The notes under the pieces were generated by a model, which saw only the letters and a program-made list of their open reading frames with translations, made no database searches and was not told the DNA's origin. Positions 13,747-21,335 of a stretch of 21,338 nt of DNA are shown here, in pieces. Within the stretch, counting starts at the first letter, position 1, and each line of letters starts with the position of its first letter. The position numbers and the translations under genes are program-made. This stretch comes from Robinsoniella peoriensis (lineage in GTDB: Bacteria > Bacillota > Clostridia > Lachnospirales > Lachnospiraceae). Where the stretch lies: assembly GCF_042680125.1 (NCBI RefSeq), contig NZ_JBHTNY010000074.1, one strand, 5' to 3'.

Positions 13747-16035
13747 ATGAATACAGAGAAGAATTGTCTAAATATAGCAATCTATGAATTTGCTTATGAT
13801 AAAATAAAATTAACAGATCCGGAGTGGTCACATGCCTTCAGACTGGAAGAGGAATATCTGGCAACCCTGAATCCGGACCGTCTGCTGGCGGGTTTTTTGG
13901 AAACGGCGGGATATCAGCCAAAAGCTGTGAGATATCCGGGATGGGAAATGACCGAGATACAGGGACATACTCTGGGGCATTTTCTCACAGCAGCTGCCCA
14001 GATCTATGCATCTGCTAAGAACCCCTTGTGGCTGGAGAAGATGGACTACATCATAGAGGAATTGTACAGATGCCAGCAGGAGGATGGTTATTTATTTGCA
14101 TCTCCCAGAGAGATATTTGACCGTGTGGAAAATGGGCAACCAGCATGGGTTCCATGGTATACCATGCATAAGATACTCAGTGGAATTATCAAGGTATATG
14201 AGATTACCAATCATCAGACCGCATACCGGATAATGGGAAGGCTTGGTACCTGGATAGCAGATCGTACCGAAGGGTGGACAAAGGAAATCAGAGACCGGGT
14301 TCTGTCAGTAGAATATGGAGGCATGAATGACTGTCTGTATGATTTGTATTTGATTACCGGTGAGGAACGTTTTGCACGAGCGGCACATCAATTTGATGAA
14401 CGGACTTTATTTGAGGCTTTGCATGATCAAAAGGATGTTTTAAATGGGCTTCATGCCAATACCACAATACCCAAGATACTGGGAGCTTTAAAGCGTTACA
14501 TGGTATTTGGAAAAAGCGAAAAATTTTATTTGGTAACGGCACAGAACTTTTGGGAGATTGTTGTAAAACACCATACTTATGCTACGGGAGGGAACAGCGA
14601 ATGGGAACATTTCGGTGAACCGGATGTGCTGGATGCAGAACGAACAGCATGTAATTGTGAGACCTGTAATACATATAATATGCTCAAACTTTCACTGTGG
14701 TTATTCCAGATCACAGGCGATAAAAAATATATGGATTATTATGATCATACAAAATTAAATGCCATATTAGCGTCTCAGAATCCCGAAACGGGAATGACAA
14801 TGTATTTCCAGCCTATGGAGACCGGATATTTTAAAGTATTTACAACGCCTTACAGCAGTTTCTGGTGCTGCACCGGAAGTGGAATGGAGAATTTTACAAA
14901 ACTGCAGGAGGGGATTTATTTTCATAATGAAGAGGGGATTTATATCTGCAGGTATGTGAGTTCAGATCTTGTATGGACAAATGGAAGAATTGCTTTGAAA
15001 ATGGAAGTTGTAATTCAGGAAGATACATTGGCAGTCAGGATTAGATTTGCAGAGGTACCCGGTCGTAAATTCAGCTTGTATCTGAGAATTCCGGATTGGC
15101 TGGAAGAGGATACGGAGTTATTTCTGAACGGGACATATCTAAAGGGTGAAATCCAAAACGGATATGTATTTATTTCCCGGGAATGGGTGCAAAATGATAT
15201 GCTGGATTTGCATATGAAGATGACATTGAAAATACAGGGACTGCCGGATAATGAACGGGTGGCGGCATTTTCATATGGTCCTTATCTGCTGAGTGCAGGT
15301 CTTGGCAATGTTATGATGGATATGACGGTAACCGGGGTTGACGTATTCGTTCCCCAGAAGGAAATTACTGTGAAGGATTATCTTATACTGCAGGATGTAG
15401 AAATAAATGACTGGAAAAAAAATATAGAACGGTATTTGGTAAAGGAAAAAGGGCGGGTTGCTTTTCGTTTGAACAATCAGGGGGAGGAACTGATTTTCAC
15501 ACCCCATTATGCCAGGTATCGGGATCGATATGGTATTTATTTCAGACTGTATAAAAAGGAATCCAGGGAATTGGTAAATTTACTGGAAAAAGAAAAGCAG
15601 GCGAAAAGGTTAAAAAATGTTATGACGGATGTAATTCCAGTGGGAAATGACCAATATGAGCTTGCCCACGGCATTAAAGGGGAAAAGACAGATACGATGC
15701 GTCTTAACGGACATCCCTACCGCTTTTGCAGGGAAGATGGATGGTTTTCTTACCGGATGAAATTACAAAACGAAAAACAGGAATTGTGTATGACCTTGTG
15801 CGGTCAGGATGTGGGAAATTCCTATCGGATTGTTGTGGATGGTGTAACACTGGTGGAAGACGTAGTTAAGAAAGAGAAAGATGAGTTCTATCAGGCTGCT
15901 TATCAACTGCCTGTAATGTCAAAACCCGATCATGAAAAAATCATTACAGTTAAATTTCAAAACTTAACGGGAGAAGGAACTTTCCGCATTTTTGATGAGC
16001 TTTATCTGAAAAAATGCGATGAAAGAAATAAATAA
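13747..16035 (+). CDS. GH127-type beta-L-arabinofuranosidase
   Basis: Predicted intracellular glycosidase of the DUF1680/GH127 family, which removes beta-L-arabinofuranose using a zinc-bound cysteine nucleophile. The zinc and catalytic residues are visible: Glu305 and Cys307 (CETC) and the pair Cys374-Cys375 (FWCCTGSG), matching Glu338, Cys340, Cys417 and Cys418 of HypBA1. Glu287 (WEHFGEP) is a candidate acid/base. Other family motifs are HTLGHFLTAAAQIYA, YTMHKILSGI and GGMNDCLYDLY. I use ATG 13747 because AGGAG (13735-13739) is 7 nt before it; ATG 13720 would add nine residues without a good ribosome site. The 762-aa protein is longer than HypBA1 (about 650 aa), with an extra C-terminal beta-rich domain after about residue 640. 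There is no signal peptide. It heads the importer operon. Confidence 0.9.
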   Translation: MNTEKNCLNIAIYEFAYDKIKLTDPEWSHAFRLEEEYLATLNPDRLLAGFLETAGYQPKAVRYPGWEMTEIQGHTLGHFLTAAAQIYASAKNPLWLEKMDYIIEELYRCQQEDGYLFASPREIFDRVENGQPAWVPWYTMHKILSGIIKVYEITNHQTAYRIMGRLGTWIADRTEGWTKEIRDRVLSVEYGGMNDCLYDLYLITGEERFARAAHQFDERTLFEALHDQKDVLNGLHANTTIPKILGALKRYMVFGKSEKFYLVTAQNFWEIVVKHHTYATGGNSEWEHFGEPDVLDAERTACNCETCNTYNMLKLSLWLFQITGDKKYMDYYDHTKLNAILASQNPETGMTMYFQPMETGYFKVFTTPYSSFWCCTGSGMENFTKLQEGIYFHNEEGIYICRYVSSDLVWTNGRIALKMEVVIQEDTLAVRIRFAEVPGRKFSLYLRIPDWLEEDTELFLNGTYLKGEIQNGYVFISREWVQNDMLDLHMKMTLKIQGLPDNERVAAFSYGPYLLSAGLGNVMMDMTVTGVDVFVPQKEITVKDYLILQDVEINDWKKNIERYLVKEKGRVAFRLNNQGEELIFTPHYARYRDRYGIYFRLYKKESRELVNLLEKEKQAKRLKNVMTDVIPVGNDQYELAHGIKGEKTDTMRLNGHPYRFCREDGWFSYRMKLQNEKQELCMTLCGQDVGNSYRIVVDGVTLVEDVVKKEKDEFYQAAYQLPVMSKPDHEKIITVKFQNLTGEGTFRIFDELYLKKCDERNK

Positions 16036-16050
16036 ATGGAGGTTGTGAAC

Positions 16051-17736
16051 ATGAAAAAACGAACAACAGCAATTTTACTGGCATCTGCTATGGCATTTAC
16101 ATCATTGGCAGGATGTGCAGGAAGCAGTACCGCTACCGGAAACAGCGGAGAAACCGGGCAAAACTCTGAGGCAGCAGGAAAGGGCAGCGATTCAGATACG
16201 GGAGGCAGTGGGGAGAAAACAAAGTTAAAAGCAGTGTTTGTGTCCCATGCACTGACGAAAAGCGTAGAGGATATGAAATGGCTGCAGGAATTAGAAGACC
16301 AGTGCAATGTGGAGATAGAATGGGAACAGATCTATCAGGACTGGGAAACGGTTAAATCTACCAGATTTGCTTCCGGGGATATCCCGGATATACTGTTTAA
16401 CGCTACCACGGATTCAGACTATACCAAGTACAGCGGATTGTTTCAGGATATGTCAGAGCTGATTGAAACAGACGCTCCGAATATCAGGGAAATGTTTACG
16501 GCTGAGCCGGATACGCAGATTTTGGCACAGACGCCGGAAGGACAGATATTTGGGATACCGAAATGCCAGAGCAAGTGGCCGGATACCAATACAGTTTTAT
16601 TTATTAATAAACAGTGGCTGGACAATCTGGGGCTGAAAGAGCCGAAAACCTTCACTGAGCTGGAGACAGTCTTAAGAGCATTTAAAGAACAGGATGCCAA
16701 TGGAAACGGAGATACAAATGACGAGATTCCGCTGGATTTTAATGCTTATGGCGGGAATAATGCATGGTTCAACAGTGCGTATTCCCTGTTAAAATTATTG
16801 CCGTCCATGGGAATCCAGATGACCGATATTGTGACAGACGGATATTTTGCAGAAGATGCAAAAGTAAAATGTTTTGCTGTGGATGAACGCTATAAGTTAT
16901 TCATGAAATATTTGAACAGGCTGTATGCCCAGGGATTGATTAACAGTAATGCAATTACAAATGATTACTCCGCATTTCAATCTCTTTCAAGGGGAAATGA
17001 AAACGGAGAAGCCGTTGTAGGCTGTGTCTTTGGATGGGAAGAGACGGACAAATTTGGTCCGGAGTTATATAGCCAGTATACTGCGCTGGCGCCTCTGGAT
17101 TACGATATAGACTGTGCGCCCGGGACTTATGATACTCGCTGGAGTTATGACTTTGACCAGCTGAATATGCAGGCGAACCGTGTTGCGATGAGTGCAAAGT
17201 GTGAGGATAAAAATGCAGCTATGAAATTTATAGATGGATTCTATGATAAAACCAGAAGTGTTGAGACATTATTTGGCGGTATCAGTGACGGATGTCTGGA
17301 AAAGACTGACGATAATAATTTTAAAGTACTGCCGCCTACGGATCCGACTACCGATGCAGGAACCTGGAAGTGGACAAACACCTTTGCAGACTTCGGCCCA
17401 CTATATATCCGGAAAGACTGTAATATCGAGATGTCAGAGGATATGAACAATGCGTTAAAGGAGAGAGAGGTATATAAAGATGCGCTTGCAAAGGTAACGG
17501 ATCAGGATTATTACCCGCAGCTCTTTATGAAATATTCTGAAGAAGATCAGAATACCATGGCACTCACCCAGGCAAATATCAATAACATTATAGATAATTA
17601 TTGGTCTTTGTGGATGACAGGAGAATCGGATATCGATGCAGATTGGGATACTTATGTAAAGAATGTTGAAGCGGCAGGGCTTGAAGATGTACTCAAAATA
17701 CGCCAAAAAGCTTTCGATAATTATCTGGCAAAATAA
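16051..17736 (+). CDS. Oligosaccharide-binding lipoprotein, LplA/YtcQ-like
   Basis: Extracellular lipid-anchored solute-binding protein of 561 aa, the long type that works with LplB/LplC-like permeases. The signal MKKRTTAILLASAMAFTSLAGC ends in a canonical lipobox SLAGC with Cys22. A Ser/Gly/Glu-rich linker (about 23-55) follows, as is usual for clostridial lipoproteins. GGAGG (16038-16042) lies 8 nt before ATG 16051. The in-frame ATG at 16036 touches the preceding stop codon and has no ribosome site, so it is not used. A motif DANGNGDTNDEIPLDF resembles the calcium-binding loop seen in this family. The gene lies between the GH127 gene and the permeases. B. subtilis relatives take up rhamnogalacturonan pieces; here an arabinose-containing glycan is inferred. 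Confidence 0.93.
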   Translation: MKKRTTAILLASAMAFTSLAGCAGSSTATGNSGETGQNSEAAGKGSDSDTGGSGEKTKLKAVFVSHALTKSVEDMKWLQELEDQCNVEIEWEQIYQDWETVKSTRFASGDIPDILFNATTDSDYTKYSGLFQDMSELIETDAPNIREMFTAEPDTQILAQTPEGQIFGIPKCQSKWPDTNTVLFINKQWLDNLGLKEPKTFTELETVLRAFKEQDANGNGDTNDEIPLDFNAYGGNNAWFNSAYSLLKLLPSMGIQMTDIVTDGYFAEDAKVKCFAVDERYKLFMKYLNRLYAQGLINSNAITNDYSAFQSLSRGNENGEAVVGCVFGWEETDKFGPELYSQYTALAPLDYDIDCAPGTYDTRWSYDFDQLNMQANRVAMSAKCEDKNAAMKFIDGFYDKTRSVETLFGGISDGCLEKTDDNNFKVLPPTDPTTDAGTWKWTNTFADFGPLYIRKDCNIEMSEDMNNALKEREVYKDALAKVTDQDYYPQLFMKYSEEDQNTMALTQANINNIIDNYWSLWMTGESDIDADWDTYVKNVEAAGLEDVLKIRQKAFDNYLAK

Positions 17737-17740
17737 TAAA

Positions 17741-17778
17741 AACCGCGGGATGTGATCAGACTGTTCATCCCGCGTTTT
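17741..17778 (+). promoter_or_regulatory. GC-rich hairpin between binding-protein and permease genes
   Basis: CGCGGGATG (17744-17752) pairs perfectly with CATCCCGCG (17766-17774) around a 13-nt loop, flanked by AAA on the left and TTTT on the right. It begins a few bases after the binding-protein stop. It could act as a partial terminator or a 3' stabiliser, so that less message reaches the permeases. It resembles the hairpin at 5164-5192 in position. Confidence 0.8.
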
Positions 17779-17814
17779 CACCTTGAATTGTGATACAGCG
17801 AGAGGAGTAATATT

Positions 17815-18726
17815 ATGGTAAATGTAAAAAAATATTTCAGACGCAATTGGCAGTTATGGGTCATGCTGTTCCCTGCTATGTTATACATATTGATATTTTG
17901 CTATGTGCCCATGTACGGTATCCAGCTGGCTTTCCGGGAATATGATTTTTCTAAGGGGCTGACGGGCGGTGCATTTGTAGGATTCAAATATTTTAAACAG
18001 TATTTTGAAAGCCCTATGTTTTTCTCGACTCTGAAAAATACATTTGTAATTTCCTTTGCCAGTATCCTTGTGGGATTTCCCATTCCAATTATTCTTGCGA
18101 TGGTGGTAAATCAGATTCGGAATAAAAAGTGGAAAAGGACGGTACAGACAACGGTTTATATCCCCTATTTCATATCTGTAGTTGTACTGGTTTCCATGCT
18201 GCGGATTATGCTGGCGGACGACTCCGGTGTCATCAGCAATTTCCTAAAAGCAATCCATCTTGTGGGAAAGGATGTGAATCTTCTTGGATCAGAGTCCACA
18301 TTCATGCCGGTTTATGTGCTGTCTGGGGTATGGCAGACTATGGGATGGAACAGTATTATTTTCATTGCAGCATTGGCTTCTGTGGATACGCAGCTTTATG
18401 ATGCGTGCAGGATTGATGGCGCCAACAGGTGGCAGACTATGATTCATATAGATCTTCCGGCAATCATGCCGACGATTATCATTATGCTGATTATGAATAT
18501 GGGAAATATCCTGAATGTAGGTTTCGATAAAGTGTTCCTGATGCAGAACAGCTTGAATCTGGGCGCATCCCAGGTAATTTCTACTTATGTATATACGGTA
18601 GGAATTAAGTCATCCCAGTTTAGTTTTGGTGCGGCAGTGGGTTTGTTCAATACGCTGATTAATTTTGTTTTCCTGATGGCTACCAATGCAATCGCAAAGC
18701 GCAGTACAGGAACCGGTCTGATGTAA
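17815..18726 (+). CDS. ABC transporter permease, LplB/YteP-like
   Basis: Membrane subunit of the second importer, 303 aa. The start reads MVNVKKYFRRNWQLWVMLFPAMLYILIFCYVPMYGIQLAFREYDFSKG, the characteristic opening of LplB/YteP permeases (cytoplasmic basic stretch, first helix, then PMYG). The EAA loop DACRIDGANRWQTMIHIDLPAIMPT contacts the ATPase. Six helices are visible across the chain. AGAGGAG (17801-17807) lies 7 nt before ATG 17815. The gene lies after the hairpin and 12 bp before the partner permease. No ATPase gene is present locally. Confidence 0.94.
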   Translation: MVNVKKYFRRNWQLWVMLFPAMLYILIFCYVPMYGIQLAFREYDFSKGLTGGAFVGFKYFKQYFESPMFFSTLKNTFVISFASILVGFPIPIILAMVVNQIRNKKWKRTVQTTVYIPYFISVVVLVSMLRIMLADDSGVISNFLKAIHLVGKDVNLLGSESTFMPVYVLSGVWQTMGWNSIIFIAALASVDTQLYDACRIDGANRWQTMIHIDLPAIMPTIIIMLIMNMGNILNVGFDKVFLMQNSLNLGASQVISTYVYTVGIKSSQFSFGAAVGLFNTLINFVFLMATNAIAKRSTGTGLM

Positions 18727-18738
18727 GGAGGGGATTTA

Positions 18739-19635
18739 ATGGGAAAGAGTAAAATGAAATACAAAAGTCCGGCTGACAGATTCTTTGGGGCAGCAGTGAT
18801 AATCTTAAGTATCCTTGTTTTTGCAATTGTTGCCTATCCTCTTTGGTTTGTACTGATTGCATCTGTCAGCAATTCCAATCTGGTAAATCTGGGGAAGGTA
18901 ACTATTCTGCCAAAAGATATCCGGTTTTATGGATATCAACAGGTCTTCCAGGATGTGAGAATCTGGAGAGGATATCTGAATACAATCATTTACGTAGTTC
19001 TTGGCACACTGCTGAATATGGCTGTTACCATGCCGGCAGCCTATGCATTGTCCAGACCGGACTTCAAAGGACGTGGAAAAATTATGTTCTATTTTGTTTT
19101 TACCATGTTTTTCAGCGGAGGGCTGGTTCCTCTGTATATGACAATCAGTTCACTGGGGCTGATCAGCACCAGAACGATTTTGATTACGATTGTGGCAGTA
19201 AATACGTATAACCTGATTATAGCAAGAACGTTCATAGAGTCCTCAATTCCCAATGATCTTTATGAGGCTGCGGTGATTGACGGATGTTCTCATTTTAAAT
19301 ATTTCTTTAAAGTGGTTATGCCGCTATCAAAAGCGGTTGTGGCTGTATTGGTTTTGTACTATGCAGTGTTTCATTGGAATGATTTTTTCAATGCCCTGAT
19401 GTTTAACAGTAATAATAAGTTTGAACCATTGCAGATTGTCCTGCGGCGGATCCTTCTTTTAAATGAAGCATTTGCCAGTGGCAGCGGTGCAGTAGGAGGC
19501 GGTTATGCCCAAAGCTCTGCTGACCAGGTGAAGTATGCGGTGATTATAGTATCCACACTGCCGATTTTATGTGTGTATCCGTTTATTCAGAAATATTTTG
19601 AAAAAGGGGTTATGATCGGAGCCGTGAAGGGATAG
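18739..19635 (+). CDS. ABC transporter permease, LplC/YtcP-like
   Basis: Second membrane subunit of the importer, 298 aa. After a short cytoplasmic N-terminus the first helix spans about residues 13-37, and the chain continues with YLNTIIYVVLGTLLNMAVTMPAAYALSRPDF, typical of LplC/YtcP. The EAA loop is YEAAVIDGCSHFKYFFKVVMP, and the C-terminus ends EKGVMIGAVKG, the usual ending. ATG 18739 follows a strong AAGGAGGGG (18725-18733) that overlaps the previous stop region. It is the last gene of the operon. An intron relic begins directly after its stop codon, so the natural terminator of this operon may have been displaced or lost. Confidence 0.94.
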   Translation: MGKSKMKYKSPADRFFGAAVIILSILVFAIVAYPLWFVLIASVSNSNLVNLGKVTILPKDIRFYGYQQVFQDVRIWRGYLNTIIYVVLGTLLNMAVTMPAAYALSRPDFKGRGKIMFYFVFTMFFSGGLVPLYMTISSLGLISTRTILITIVAVNTYNLIIARTFIESSIPNDLYEAAVIDGCSHFKYFFKVVMPLSKAVVAVLVLYYAVFHWNDFFNALMFNSNNKFEPLQIVLRRILLLNEAFASGSGAVGGGYAQSSADQVKYAVIIVSTLPILCVYPFIQKYFEKGVMIGAVKG

Positions 19636-19929
19636 TTGCGCCTAGAGAAAAGGGCGGATAGGTTTAGCGGGTGGAGATGATGTACGGCAAGTCTAGCAAA
19701 CCAACGTTAGCGAGTCTTGGGTGCTGTCTGGTAACAGGCAGGGCTAGGTGTAGGCAGTTAGGAAGCAGTATATGAACTGAAATTTCAGGTGAACATGTAT
19801 GGCTTCCGCCCAAACCGGAGCTTCTATGTGGCAGTGAAAGAGATGTGCATCAGCATGGTACGAAAACGCATCAATTATGTAGTAGATGCAGATATCCAAG
19901 GATACTTTGAGCATATAAGCCATGAGTAG
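19636..19929 (+). mobile_element. Degenerate group II intron (relic)
   Basis: Directly after the permease stop the sequence TTGCGCC TAGAGAAAAGG resembles the GTGCGCC-type 5' end of bacterial group II introns. About 120 bp of structured-RNA-like sequence follow (AAGGGCGGATAGG, GTGCTGTCTGGTAACAGGCAG), then a reverse-transcriptase fragment. Most of domain I, the first part of the enzyme and all of the 3' end (no domain V-like hairpin seen) are missing. It must be inactive. The call rests mainly on the protein fragment. Confidence 0.7.
19762..19929 (+). pseudogene. Fragment of group II intron reverse transcriptase/maturase
   Basis: One frame with a stop on each side (TAG 19759-19761 and TAG 19927-19929) encodes 55 residues that read as the RT-2 to RT-3 part of a group II intron reverse transcriptase. 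They include EAVYELKFQ, YGFRPNRS, and then INYVVDADIQGYFEHISHE. The last TAG sits where the family normally has Trp (HEW), so it may be a point mutation of TGG. The catalytic YxDD motif and the maturase part are absent. It is a remnant, not a gene. Confidence 0.85.
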
Positions 19930-20235
19930 ACACTTAAAATTGGTGGATATTATATCCATTACCCATACTTTGTCTGATGAAGAAGTAAGGAGGGAGTGTT
20001 GGAATATGGAAAGTACCAGACAAATGAAGCAGGACCAGCACAGGGTAACATTATCTAGAGCAATTTACCAGGCGGTAAAATCGAGAACGTTTAAATTCAT
20101 TGTATTTTCAACGAAAATAAGGTATTTGTATTAGATTTTGTAAAATTCGATGTCGGCTGGGAAAAAATAAGAAAATCCTTGATTTTATAGGGGAATTGGG
20201 ATATAGTGGGAAGGAAGAATGTTGAATTTTGGTTG
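19930..20235 (+). other. CRISPR leader-like region
   Basis: AT-rich stretch between the intron relic and the first repeat. By repeat orientation (3' end ATTGAAAC) the array should be read rightward, which places the leader here. It contains AAAATC (20172-20177), CTT and GATTTT (20181-20186), a small inverted repeat, then G-rich sequence just before the first repeat. A small ORF lies at 20006-20134. I cannot identify a convincing promoter by eye, and no cas gene is present. Confidence 0.55.
20006..20134 (+). CDS. Small ORF in the CRISPR leader region (42 aa, uncertain)
   Basis: ATG 20006 opens a 42-residue frame ending at TAG 20132-20134. It starts MESTRQMKQDQHRV and ends in a basic, hydrophobic tail, FKFIVFSTKIRYLY. 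A strong ribosome site, TAAGGAGGG, lies upstream but at a long spacing of about 12 nt. The frame continues upstream to an ATG at 19922 inside the intron relic (70 aa in all), but that start has no ribosome site. I do not recognise the family. It may be a real small protein, a gene remnant, or chance. Confidence 0.3.
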   Translation: MESTRQMKQDQHRVTLSRAIYQAVKSRTFKFIVFSTKIRYLY

Positions 20236-21239
20236 GATTAATAGTAATATAGGATGTATTGAAACAAAATTCGGCGAACAGTCCAGTTAACCCCAAAAGC
20301 GATTAATAGTAATATAGGATGTATTGAAACTTATTAACTAAGACATAATTACAATGCTTATAATGATTAATAGTAATATAGGATGTATTGAAACAAATAA
20401 CCGCTTATCCCGCTACCAACAGTAGTGCGATTAATAGTAATATAGGATGTATTGAAACCCACTACGTCCTGAATAGCCATTGTATGAATAGCTGATTAAT
20501 AGTAATATAGGATGTATTGAAACGTAGGATTATCACGGAAGAATACTTTGGGATCTGAGATTAATAGTAATATAGGATGTATTGAAACAAGTTAGCGTGC
20601 CTTACAATGGCATGCACTACGCAGATTAATAGTAATATAGGATGTATTGAAACTTGGGTGGTTTGTCAATAGTTTTGGAAGAAATTAGATTAATAGTAAT
20701 ATAGGATGTATTGAAACATTCCACTCCCCGCTAATTCCATATTTCGTATTCTCGATTAATAGTAATATAGGATGTATTGAAACCTCACTTTTTTTCTCCA
20801 CCCCATTCCATCACGCTCGATTAATAGTAATATAGGATGTATTGAAACTTGCTTCTAGGTATGAAATATGATATTTTGCGGATGGATTAATAGTAATATA
20901 GGATGTATTGAAACAGTTAACATCTTGAAACAAGCTGGTTTGACTGATATGATTAATAGTAATATAGGATGTATTGAAACTCTGATCAATGATCGACTGC
21001 GCAACTTTTCTAACGATTAATAGTAATATAGGATGTATTGAAACGTATTTGTTCTAATATCAAGTCACGTGCAATTTTTGATTAATAGTAATATAGGATG
21101 TATTGAAACTACTCATTATGCTGCAGGTTCCGATCGGAACAGCTCGATTAATAGTAATATAGGATGTATTGAAACTCTTCTTTTCCGGCTCCGTGGCTGG
21201 ATCGTCTTGGATTAATAGTAATATAGGATGTATTGAAAC
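20236..21239 (+). CRISPR. CRISPR array, 16 repeats and 15 spacers, type I-B-like repeat
   Basis: Sixteen repeats of 30 nt start at 20236, 20301, 20365, 20429, 20494, 20559, 20624, 20688, 20754, 20819, 20885, 20951, 21015, 21080, 21146 and 21210. Each begins GATTAATAGTAA and ends GGATGTATTGAAAC, and I find no mismatch among them. Spacers are 34-36 nt and all differ. The 3' ATTGAAAC handle is typical of type I-B (also some type III) repeats and implies rightward transcription, with new spacers added at the left end. No cas genes lie in the window, so the type is inferred only from the repeat and the spacer length. Confidence 0.98.
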
Positions 21240-21335
21240 CACACTACAGGAGGGCATGTACAATGGATAGGCTACAATAAATTGGACAGATATTTTAAGG
21301 TCATGTAAAATAAAAGAAACAAAGGAGCAGACAAC
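21240..21335. other. Sequence after the last repeat
   Basis: Ninety-six bases follow the last complete repeat. The first 35 or so have spacer-like length but are followed by GGCTACAATAAATTGGACAG rather than another repeat, even a degenerate one. The phrase AATTGGACA resembles ends of IS3-family elements, so an insertion into the array is possible. This is a weak visual impression. Confidence 0.35.

Noticed and set aside
20236..20265. Self-targeting spacers against genes of this window
   Set aside because: By eye no spacer matched a gene in the window, but an alignment was not possible, so this is only a lack of evidence.
21060..21263. Minus-strand frame through the CRISPR repeats
   Set aside because: Its repeated SFNTSYITIN peptide is just the translation of the CRISPR repeat.
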